Shown: piece after piece, positions 56,726 through 64,000 of the stretch
Numbering within the stretch: the first letter of the stretch is position 1
Layout: the number at the start of each line of letters is the position of its first letter
The notes under the pieces: generated by a model
What the model was told of the DNA's origin: nothing
What the model saw: only the letters and a program-made list of their open reading frames with translations
Database searches by the model: none
From: Shewanella surugensis
Lineage (GTDB): Bacteria > Pseudomonadota > Gammaproteobacteria > Enterobacterales > Shewanellaceae
Assembly (NCBI RefSeq): GCF_023284005.1
Contig: NZ_JAKIKS010000006.1
Span: 1-64,000 of the forward strand
Direction: 5' to 3'
DNA length: 64,000 bases
Position numbers and translations under genes: made by a program

Positions 56726-57166
56726 ATGAGTGGACTAATAATCTAGGAATAAAATATAAAGAGTATTAAATGTGTTTTGTTCTGATGTTTATTGATTTAT
56801 TATTGATAGCAATGGGGTTGTCAATAATAAGTTTAAGACTACTTTAATATTAATGTTTTAATATTGGTTTTTTATTGTTGTCACTATGTTCTTAATAATG
56901 TTTCGTTATTATTGCTGTTGATTTAATTGTTGTTTTAACTTTTTCAAACAACGATATTAATATAAATAAATTAAAAATTAGTTTGATTAATAAAAAAATA
57001 CCAGTAGAATGAAATGACATCTTAAGGACTGGATGCATTTAAAGTTGTGAATATAAGGAATGCAAATATCATTGGGTATGAGTTGAATATTTTTAATATT
57101 AGATTGATATCTGAAGTTATATTTTATGACACTAGAATATACAATTAAATATAAGAGGAATTAATT
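56726..57166. other. AT-rich leader of hcp
   Basis: About 440 bases, mostly A and T, with no open frame worth calling. It separates hcp from tssC, so hcp probably has its own promoter and untranslated leader, as is common for this abundant tube protein. Confidence 0.5.
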
Positions 57167-57634
57167 ATGGCTTTAACATCTTATTGCGCTATTGGTGATA
57201 TCAAAGGTGGTTGTACTCAAGCAGGAGATAAACTAGATAAAGTGCTAGTCTATTCATACGAGCATAATTTAGAAATACCTAGTGATGCGAATACTGGGGC
57301 AGCGATTGGTTCAAAAAAACATAAGCCTTATAAAATTGTGAAAGCGGTAGATAAGGCTACATCTGATGTTTTTACCCTTTGGAAAAGTGGTAAGCAAGTA
57401 ACAGTTACTCATGATCTTTATCGTATAAACGCTTCTGGTGTTGAAGAAAAATATTTTACGACTACATTAGAAAATGCGATAGTTGTGGGGATTAAAAACC
57501 ATACTCCTGATACTTTCGCTGATACTTCTGATAAATTTCAAGATATGGAAGAGGTCACGTTTACTTATTCAAAAATCACTAAGTTATATATTGAAGGTAA
57601 CCTCGAAGCTCAAGATGGTTGGGATGCAAGCTAA
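57167..57634 (+). CDS. hcp: type VI secretion tube protein Hcp
   Basis: 155 residues with the Hcp fold signatures IGDIKGGCTQAGDKLDKVLVYSYEHNLE (family start), GSKKHKPYKIVKAVDKATS and EEVTFTYSKI near the C-terminus. AGAGGAATTAATT precedes the ATG. Hexameric rings stack to form the inner tube and also carry small effectors. Flanked by an AT-rich leader and a strong hairpin. Confidence 0.95.
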   Translation: MALTSYCAIGDIKGGCTQAGDKLDKVLVYSYEHNLEIPSDANTGAAIGSKKHKPYKIVKAVDKATSDVFTLWKSGKQVTVTHDLYRINASGVEEKYFTTTLENAIVVGIKNHTPDTFADTSDKFQDMEEVTFTYSKITKLYIEGNLEAQDGWDAS

Positions 57635-57682
57635 TTTGTTTTCATAGCAATCAAATAAATTGCAATTTAAACTAGCAATTAT

Positions 57683-57727
57683 ATAAAGTTAGACAATGAT
57701 CCAAAGGTGTTTATTGTCTAACTTTAT
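57683..57727 (+). terminator. 15-base-pair hairpin after hcp
   Basis: ATAAAGTTAGACAAT and ATTGTCTAACTTTAT are perfect complements with a 15-base loop. It sits in the gap between hcp and tssE. There is no T run after it, so it may be a partial terminator or an mRNA 3'-end stabiliser that keeps hcp transcripts abundant. Confidence 0.7.
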
Positions 57728-57792
57728 TCATAATAAATATAACGGACTATATTTAGTGCATTGTTAATTAACCGAAGTGGAAAGGGGGAACT

Positions 57793-58209
57793 ATGTATTC
57801 GGAACGTTTACTTGAGCGAGTGATTAAGGCTGGTGATCCTTTTAATGAACCAGAAAATGAGCTCTTGGTTTTAAATCGGTCTATTACGCGTTACCTTTCA
57901 TTGTTACTTAATTCGCAACAAGGTACGGCGCAAACGGTGATAGATTTTGGTATGCCGGACTTGAATACCATACGCTTCAGTGACGATTTAGAGGGGCTTC
58001 GTGATTTAGAAGAAACGATAGAAGCACAGATTCTAAAGTATGAGCCAAGGATGCACAGTGTTAAGGTGACAACGATGGCAAATGAGACTGAGCGTTTGTC
58101 TTTGATGTTTAAGATCAGTGCTAGCATTAAATATAATAATGAAGTTATGGGTTTAGTTTTTGAGACGATTTTAGGCGCCGATGGTAACATTATTGTGAAT
58201 AGGGTTTAG
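57793..58209 (+). CDS. tssE: type VI baseplate protein TssE
   Basis: 138 residues of the gp25/GPW family (YSERLLERVIK, VIDFGMPDLNT, IEAQILKYEPRM). AAGGGGGAAC precedes the ATG. It is the wedge component homologous to phage T4 gp25. tssF would normally follow immediately, but the next gene is tssG. Confidence 0.9.
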   Translation: MYSERLLERVIKAGDPFNEPENELLVLNRSITRYLSLLLNSQQGTAQTVIDFGMPDLNTIRFSDDLEGLRDLEETIEAQILKYEPRMHSVKVTTMANETERLSLMFKISASIKYNNEVMGLVFETILGADGNIIVNRV

Positions 58210-58405
58210 TCTATACATCTGTATTTATTGGTTTTTATTTATAATAATGCTCGGTGTTTTTTTCTTTGGAATAAAAGGTAGCATGTATCGCTTTTCTACA
58301 TGGCAAGTGTAATAATCATTTATTTCGACTTAAAGACGATAACAGTATGATATTGAGAGAGTCTTTTTATATACTGTAATGATGAAAGACCGAGGAGTCA
58401 TAGTG

Positions 58406-59425
58406 ATGACAAGCAAACAGTCGAAATCCAATTCTGCTAACAATGATCTTATTCAAGATCTGATGCAATTTCCTGAGCAATATAGTTTTGTACAAGCCAT
58501 ACGGCTATTGCGCAGCCAATCAAAATCTGATATTAAAAGCTATTGTAAACAAAGAGTAAGAATAAGACCTAATTTGTCTTTAGGTTTTTCGGCCACTGAA
58601 ATCATTCAGTTAGAACAGCAAGGGGATTATTGTCAACTGACCACTAACTTATTTGGTCTTTATGGCGCGGGCTCCCCTATACCGACATTTTACACGGAAG
58701 AGTTATTCGAAGAACAATCTCAAGATCGCAGTGTTGGTCGAGATTTTTTGGATATTTTTAACCAGATGTTCTTCGAACAATACTTTCAAGCCTCCTCTAA
58801 ATATCGTTTTCTGCCTAAATTATTAGAAGAGCGTGATATTGATACCTTAGACAGACTTTTTTCTTTTGTCGGTTTAGGTTCTCAAGCGTTAAGAGATAAT
58901 ACCGAAGATGCGGGGTTACTCCTACGTTATAGTGGATTATTGACGCAGCTTCCGCGTTCTTCAGAAGGTTTACAAGCTATTATTGATGATATTGTTTCTG
59001 AGGACATTCATGAGCCTATAGGCATGAAAAGTCGAAGTCAGGTACGCGTGGAAGAATTTATTGAGACTTGGGTGAATATTCCTACTGGACAACAATCAGT
59101 GTTAGGAATGAGTCCTATTTTGTTGGGGGAAGAATCCTATTTAGGGACTAAATGTAAAGATATGAGTCAAGCTTGTCATATTTATATTGAGGTCGATGAC
59201 GCTCAAAAATTTAAAGCATTACAACCCAATGGGAAGTTATTTAAACGAATTGTAGTGATTTTACGCCACTATTTAGATGAATTGATTGATGTCAGTGTTT
59301 GTCTCTGTCCGACGCAAAGCGCAATAGAAGCGCCTCGATTAAATAATGAGAAAAGTGCGTTATTGGGGATGAATACTTGGTTGGGTGGAATACCTAATAA
59401 GGTGACTTTTCCACTGAAATATTAA
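58406..59425 (+). CDS. tssG: type VI baseplate protein TssG
   Basis: 339 residues from the ATG at 58406, with GAGGAG eight bases upstream; longer starts at 58379 and nearby are less well placed. The family pattern is visible: FPEQYSFVQAIRLL, RPNLSLGFSATEIIQL, NLFGLYGAGSPIPTFYTEEL and FLDIFNQMFFEQYF. TssG acts with TssF in a 2:1 F:G wedge complex; the missing tssF is therefore notable. The gap after tssE is about 200 bases without an open frame. Confidence 0.9.
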   Translation: MTSKQSKSNSANNDLIQDLMQFPEQYSFVQAIRLLRSQSKSDIKSYCKQRVRIRPNLSLGFSATEIIQLEQQGDYCQLTTNLFGLYGAGSPIPTFYTEELFEEQSQDRSVGRDFLDIFNQMFFEQYFQASSKYRFLPKLLEERDIDTLDRLFSFVGLGSQALRDNTEDAGLLLRYSGLLTQLPRSSEGLQAIIDDIVSEDIHEPIGMKSRSQVRVEEFIETWVNIPTGQQSVLGMSPILLGEESYLGTKCKDMSQACHIYIEVDDAQKFKALQPNGKLFKRIVVILRHYLDELIDVSVCLCPTQSAIEAPRLNNEKSALLGMNTWLGGIPNKVTFPLKY

Positions 59426-59442
59426 TACGGAGAACATGCTTG

Positions 59443-62052
59443 ATGATGAATGTGGATTTAAAAACTTTACTTTCAAAGCTGAATTATTATTCCAGTAATG
59501 CTCTGCATAATGCAGCGGGATATTGTATGTCTCGTACACATTATGAGGTGACAATTGAGCATTGGTTATTAAAGTGTCTTGAAGCAAAAGAAGGCGACTT
59601 GTGCCTGCTGTTAGAATCTCAAAATGTCGATGTTGGCGGCTTGATACAAGCGCTCAACCGGAGTTTAGAAGATAATACGACGGGGAATAGTGCCAAGCCT
59701 GCTTTCTCTTCTCGTTTAATTGATCTATTAACGGATGCGTGGCTCATTTCCAGTGTCGATTTAAATTTAAGTCAAATACGTTCGGGGACTTTATTACTGG
59801 TTTTATTGTCCAAACCGATGAGTTATGGACAGTCAAGTTGGTTCGACTTTCTTAGGAGCTTGCCTTTTAATGTGTTATTAAAGCAATTTTTCCCTTTAGT
59901 ACGAGATTCAGCAGAAGTGGCTGCGGTGAGTTCAGCTGAAGAAAAAGGGCAAGATAGTCAAGCAACTGGCTCGGGATTTATTGACCGTTTTTGTACTGAC
60001 TTTACGGCTAAAGCTCAAAAAGGCAGTATGGATCCTGTTTTTGGTCGAGATGAAGAAATTAGACAGATTGTTGATATTTTGGCACGTCGACGTAAGAACA
60101 ACCCCATTTTAGTGGGAGAGCCTGGGGTGGGTAAAACGGCAGTAATTGAAGGGTTGGCACTGCGTATCATTGAAGGTGATGTGCCCGATGTGCTAGCGGG
60201 TGTGCGTTTGCTGGGTTTAGACATGTCTTTGCTTGAGGCGGGTGCGGGCATGAAAGGTGAATTTGAAAACCGTTTAAAAGGAGTCATTGATGAGATCAAA
60301 GCCAGTGTCAAACCGATTATTTTGTTTATCGATGAAGCCCATACTTTAATTGGAGCAGGAGGCAGTGCGGGTACGTCTGATGCGGCGAATTTGTTAAAAC
60401 CTGCACTTGCTCGAGGTGAATTAAAGACCTGCGCGGCAACGACATGGGGTGAGTATAAAAAATATTTTGAAAAAGATCCGGCCTTAGCAAGGCGTTTTCA
60501 ATTGGTAAAACTAGAAGAGCCCAGTGTTGAAGTGGCAACGTTAATTGTTCGTGGGCTTAGAGAATATTATGAACAGTCTCATGGGGTTGCTATTCGTGAT
60601 GATGCGTTAGCGGCGGCTGCGAGTTTTAGTGATCGCTATATTACTGGCCGCTTTTTACCGGATAAAGCCATTGACTTAATGGATACGGCTTGCGCCCGCG
60701 TTAAAGTTAACCTAAAAGCGATGCCTGCCAAAGTTGAGGATACCAGCCGTCATATACAAGCTTTAGAAAGAAACTTGAAAGGTATTCAGAAAGATTTAGA
60801 TAATGGTGTGCTGATTGATCTTGAAAGCATTCACTTACTTGAAGCTGACATAGAGCAAAGCAGATTGGATCTTGATGAGCTGACGCTTCGCTGGGAAACC
60901 GAAAAATCGGCGATAGAGACGGTATTAGCGGTAAGAGCTGAATTGGCTGAAGTGACAGATGACACCGTTGATGAATGCAAGAAGAGATTATTGGCCGCGA
61001 AAGAGGCATTATCTTTGATACAGGGCGATGAACCATTAATGTATTATGAAGTGTCACCGGATCTCATCGCTAAGGTTGTGTCTGATTGGACCGGTATCCC
61101 ATTGGGTAAAATGGCACGTGATCAAGCCAGTGTTTTCCTCAATTTAGAACAATTAATGCAAGCCCAAATCAAAGGGCAAGATGATGTACTGAATGCCTTA
61201 GCCGATGGGTTACGAATGGCCAAATCGGGTTTATCTAAACCGGATCAGCCTATGGGGGTATTCTTATTGGTTGGGCCTTCTGGTGTGGGGAAAACAGAAA
61301 CTGCATTAACCCTTGCTGAATTATTATTTGGTTCGACTAAGAATCTTATCACGATCAATATGAGTGAGTTCCAAGAGAAACACAGTGTGAGTCGTTTAAT
61401 TGGATCGCCTCCAGGTTATGTTGGCTACGGTGAAGGGGGGATGTTGACTGAAGCCGTCAGGCAGCAACCTTACAGCGTGGTGTTGTTAGATGAAGTTGAA
61501 AAAGCCCATCCTGAAATTTTGAATATTTTTTATCAAGTTTTTGATAAAGGGACTTTGAGCGATGGTGAAGGCAAGGAAATTAATTTTAGAAATACTGTTG
61601 TGTTGTTAACCAGTAACTTGGCGACGGATGTGATTGTTGAGTTAAGCCAGCAAGAAGGGATAACGCGTCAAATTTTAGCCGATACCATAAGACCTATGTT
61701 AAATGAGTATTTTAAACCTGCTTTACTCGCTCGAATGAATTTATTGCCTTACAAAACATTGAGAGGTGATCAACTAAAAGAAGTGGTGGTATTAAAATTA
61801 ACGCGTTTAGCTGAGAGGTTAAAACAGAATAATGGTACGCATTTTACCTATACCAAAGCGGTAGTCGATCAAATTACTGAGCGTTGTACTGATGTGGAGA
61901 CGGGGGCGCGTAATATTGACTTTATTCTCAATGGCAGCATTTTACCCGAGCTGTCTCGTCAAGTATTGGCGCAAATGGGGCAAGGAGAGATGCCTGAAAC
62001 GGTTACCCTCAATATCCAAAAAGGTGAGTTTACATTCAAATTTAGTGCGTAA
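59443..62052 (+). CDS. tssH: type VI secretion ATPase TssH (ClpV)
   Basis: 869 residues from the ATG at 59443 (GGAG about ten bases upstream). N-terminal Clp_N domain, first AAA+ domain with GEPGVGKTAVIEG near residue 225, a coiled coil (about 430-530) and second AAA+ domain with GPSGVGKTETALTLAELLFG near residue 610 and a C-terminal ClpB-D2 small domain. SVSRLIGSPPGYVGYGEGG fits ClpV pore-loop sequence. It disassembles contracted sheaths for reuse. Confidence 0.95.
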   Translation: MMNVDLKTLLSKLNYYSSNALHNAAGYCMSRTHYEVTIEHWLLKCLEAKEGDLCLLLESQNVDVGGLIQALNRSLEDNTTGNSAKPAFSSRLIDLLTDAWLISSVDLNLSQIRSGTLLLVLLSKPMSYGQSSWFDFLRSLPFNVLLKQFFPLVRDSAEVAAVSSAEEKGQDSQATGSGFIDRFCTDFTAKAQKGSMDPVFGRDEEIRQIVDILARRRKNNPILVGEPGVGKTAVIEGLALRIIEGDVPDVLAGVRLLGLDMSLLEAGAGMKGEFENRLKGVIDEIKASVKPIILFIDEAHTLIGAGGSAGTSDAANLLKPALARGELKTCAATTWGEYKKYFEKDPALARRFQLVKLEEPSVEVATLIVRGLREYYEQSHGVAIRDDALAAAASFSDRYITGRFLPDKAIDLMDTACARVKVNLKAMPAKVEDTSRHIQALERNLKGIQKDLDNGVLIDLESIHLLEADIEQSRLDLDELTLRWETEKSAIETVLAVRAELAEVTDDTVDECKKRLLAAKEALSLIQGDEPLMYYEVSPDLIAKVVSDWTGIPLGKMARDQASVFLNLEQLMQAQIKGQDDVLNALADGLRMAKSGLSKPDQPMGVFLLVGPSGVGKTETALTLAELLFGSTKNLITINMSEFQEKHSVSRLIGSPPGYVGYGEGGMLTEAVRQQPYSVVLLDEVEKAHPEILNIFYQVFDKGTLSDGEGKEINFRNTVVLLTSNLATDVIVELSQQEGITRQILADTIRPMLNEYFKPALLARMNLLPYKTLRGDQLKEVVVLKLTRLAERLKQNNGTHFTYTKAVVDQITERCTDVETGARNIDFILNGSILPELSRQVLAQMGQGEMPETVTLNIQKGEFTFKFSA

Positions 62053-62092
62053 TGTTATCGGGTATGTTGTTGTTCGTCACTAGGGGGTAAAT

Positions 62093-63622
62093 ATGAGTAT
62101 AATCGAAAATAGTTTAAAATTCAGTGCCGTAGGGTGGGATGAAAATAGTTTCAATGTAAATTCTTTTTCTGGTGAAGAAGCAATGTCATCGCTTTATCAT
62201 TTTGATATTGAGTTGACAACTGATGATTATGATATTGATGTGGCCTCATTACTGAATGCAGAAGCGAGTTTTACGATTACAGTAGGGGAACAAGCGCCTC
62301 AATTTTTTCATGGTATTTTGTCAAAGGTCTCTATTCAAAATGAAATTGATGACCGTTTGTGTATTAAAGTGCAGTTAGTGCCAAAACTGTGGGCATTGAC
62401 ACTCGGTGTGGGAAGTCAATTGTTTCTGGAACAAAGTGTACCCGATGTGATTGCAACGGTGTTAGATGATAGAGACTGTAATGGCATTGTATTTACGTAT
62501 CAAATAAATATGTCTCAGGAATATGATAAGCAAGATTTTATTTGTAAGTACAATGAGTCTGCGTTTGGTTTTATATCAAGATTGATGGAGCAAGAGGGGA
62601 TTTTTTATTATTTTGAACAGTTATCAGATAAAGAAGTCTTGCATATTTCAGATACTAAGATGATCCATCAGGAGAAACCCGATACCAATGCGATTATTTA
62701 TGGTAGAGGTGCAGGTCAACAAACTTCGATGGCGCCTGAGCTGGTGACTGAATTTAATGTCAATATTGCTCGTCAGCCTAAAGATGTGCTGTTAAAAGGC
62801 TATTTGTATAGCCGTCCCGATCTGCCACCAGAAGGTAAGGCACAGGTATCCGATACGGGCATTGGACGAGTTTATTGTCATGGCGATCGTTTTCTTTGCC
62901 AAAGTCATGCTGATAAGTTGGCAACCATTAAGGCGGAGCAACTTAATTGTGTGGCGAATACGCATTTTGGACACAGTTCAGTTTCATGGTTACAGCCAGG
63001 CTATTTATTTAACCTTAAAGGCTATATGGTTAAAAGTGTTGATCAGCAATATTTGCTGATTGGTATTAAGCATGAAGGTAGGCAAGCCAGTGAGTTCAAT
63101 CTAAATATTGACGATAAGAAGGATTATTATACCAATCGTTTTTCTTGTATTCCCGCTAGCTTGCCTTACCGAGATCAATTGAAAACGGCAAGGCCGGTTG
63201 TCAATGGCACCATACATGCGGTGATTGATGCGGCGAGTTCCAGTGCAATGCTTGATGATGAAGGGCGTTATAAAGTGAAATTCCCCTTTGATTTATCCGA
63301 TACTGAAGGCGGGCAAGCGTCGTATTGGGTGAGAATGGCGCAGCCTTACGGAGGGAGTGGTCATGGTATGCATTTTCCATTATTGAAGGGCACTGAAGTG
63401 ATTTTAACCTTTGAAGAGGGCGATCCAGACAGGCCCTTGATATTATCAACAGCGCCAAACCCTGAAAACCCAAGCTTAGTGACGGATTCAAATTCTAATC
63501 AGAATGTCATTCAATCGGCGAGTGGTAATCAGATGGTGATGGATGATTCATCGAGTGGAAAATCCATAACGCTTAAGAGTGAAGGGGCAACGATTACTTT
63601 TGGTAATTTCACTTTAGATTAA
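62093..63622 (+). CDS. tssI: type VI spike protein VgrG
   Basis: 509 residues with the usual gp27-like N-terminal half (SLKFSAVGWDENSFNVNSFS, FICKYNESAFGFISRLMEQEG) and gp5-like OB-fold (VTFPFDLSDT-type YWVRMAQPYGGSGHGMHFPL near residue 395). It ends soon after a short beta-helix (SITLKSEGATITFGNFTLD), so there is no C-terminal effector extension. No PAAR or effector gene follows in the window. Confidence 0.95.
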   Translation: MSIIENSLKFSAVGWDENSFNVNSFSGEEAMSSLYHFDIELTTDDYDIDVASLLNAEASFTITVGEQAPQFFHGILSKVSIQNEIDDRLCIKVQLVPKLWALTLGVGSQLFLEQSVPDVIATVLDDRDCNGIVFTYQINMSQEYDKQDFICKYNESAFGFISRLMEQEGIFYYFEQLSDKEVLHISDTKMIHQEKPDTNAIIYGRGAGQQTSMAPELVTEFNVNIARQPKDVLLKGYLYSRPDLPPEGKAQVSDTGIGRVYCHGDRFLCQSHADKLATIKAEQLNCVANTHFGHSSVSWLQPGYLFNLKGYMVKSVDQQYLLIGIKHEGRQASEFNLNIDDKKDYYTNRFSCIPASLPYRDQLKTARPVVNGTIHAVIDAASSSAMLDDEGRYKVKFPFDLSDTEGGQASYWVRMAQPYGGSGHGMHFPLLKGTEVILTFEEGDPDRPLILSTAPNPENPSLVTDSNSNQNVIQSASGNQMVMDDSSSGKSITLKSEGATITFGNFTLD

Positions 63623-63639
63623 GCATTTCAGAATGAATA

Positions 63640-63674
63640 AAAAACCTTAATGTTTCGATATTAAGGTTTTTTAT
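63640..63674 (+). terminator. terminator after vgrG
   Basis: AAAACCTTAA and TTAAGGTTTT pair around a ten-base loop with a T run after. It suggests that the T6SS transcript ends here. Confidence 0.85.
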
Positions 63675-64000
63675 TTTGGTAAGAATGTGAATTGAACTTG
63701 TTGATAGCATATTTTAAAACTATTTACTTTTATATTGCATTGTGGTTTTCATTGTCATTTATTTATCCTACTATTTTACCTTCTGTTTTAAATATTATTC
63801 TATTTTGTATGATTTTTTACTTTTAGGGTATTAACCTCACCTTATGTTGCAAGTTATTTGGTTATTTGTTTTTACTTTTAAGTTTTAACGTTATTGTTTT
63901 AAAAGCTGGAATAGTTGTTTTTGTATTTATATAATTAAAGATTAATGTTTATATCTTGTTGGTATAGGATTTAACATCATCCCTCCTTTTATCGCTACGA
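63675..64000. other. right-edge AT-rich stretch
   Basis: About 325 bases without an open frame I would call. It may be the leader of a further gene or cluster beyond the window. Confidence 0.4.

Noticed and set aside
62093-63622. VgrG with an effector domain
   Set aside because: The protein ends shortly after the spike region; there is no C-terminal extension.
1-64000. CRISPR array
   Set aside because: No set of regularly spaced repeats of 24-40 bases is seen, and no cas genes.

Overview
The window is chromosomal DNA of a gamma-proteobacterium, most likely Shewanella or a close relative (for example Parashewanella). The gene order metG-mrp/apbC-udk-dcd-pabC-mltG-tmk-holB-tatD and the oxygen-dependent methionine pair mesD/mesX are the main reasons; the genus is inferred from remembered gene order and no search was run. 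Base composition looks AT-rich, more so between genes and in the accessory blocks.

Region 1 (1-6000) is accessory. A TrlF-like PHP/ATPase defence gene is broken by one in-frame stop codon. Next come a tRNA 3'-end-like fragment and two or three apparent integron-type cassettes with attC-like sites and no integrase. One cassette carries a frameshifted PD-(D/E)XK nuclease-like gene, another a DUF6979-like gene. A structured repeat of about 190 bp lies here, with a second copy at 9.4 kb.

Region 2 (6000-11360): mesD/mesX for methionine synthesis, a TauE/SafE-type permease, an SDR oxidoreductase and a DUF3592 membrane protein.

Region 3 (11373-21268) is a nine-gene operon on the minus strand, with five ATGA stop-start overlaps. 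It encodes a KAS III ketosynthase, an OleD-like SDR, a metallo-beta-lactamase-fold hydrolase, a PaaK/F390-type adenylate-forming enzyme, an ATP-grasp ligase, two paralogous GNAT/FemAB-like acyltransferases flanking a Rieske oxygenase, and an MFS exporter. It looks like a small biosynthetic cluster of unknown product and is the best candidate for an undescribed system.

Region 4 (21500-32300): two small unknown genes, an exported S9 peptidase, a CitMHS transporter, a decayed choice-of-anchor lipoprotein pseudogene, a small unknown protein, a NIF3-family protein, and an 835-residue Ser/Thr-rich protein with a duplicated C-terminal unit.

Region 5 (32360-46200) is core housekeeping: metG, mrp, udk, dcd, pabC, mltG, tmk, holB, tatD, rsmF, a nucleoside-recognition membrane protein, an exported alkaline-phosphatase-superfamily protein lacking its usual last metal motif, and a YcgN-family protein.

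Region 6 (46400-52100) is envelope-related: a lipoprotein with seven or eight bacterial Ig-like domains, an outer-membrane barrel, cardiolipin synthase and an exported EEP-family hydrolase.

Region 7 (53072-63622) is part of a type VI secretion cluster: tssA, tssB, tssC, hcp, tssE, tssG, tssH (clpV) and vgrG. tssF is missing from its usual place between tssE and tssG, and tssJ/K/L/M are not in the window.
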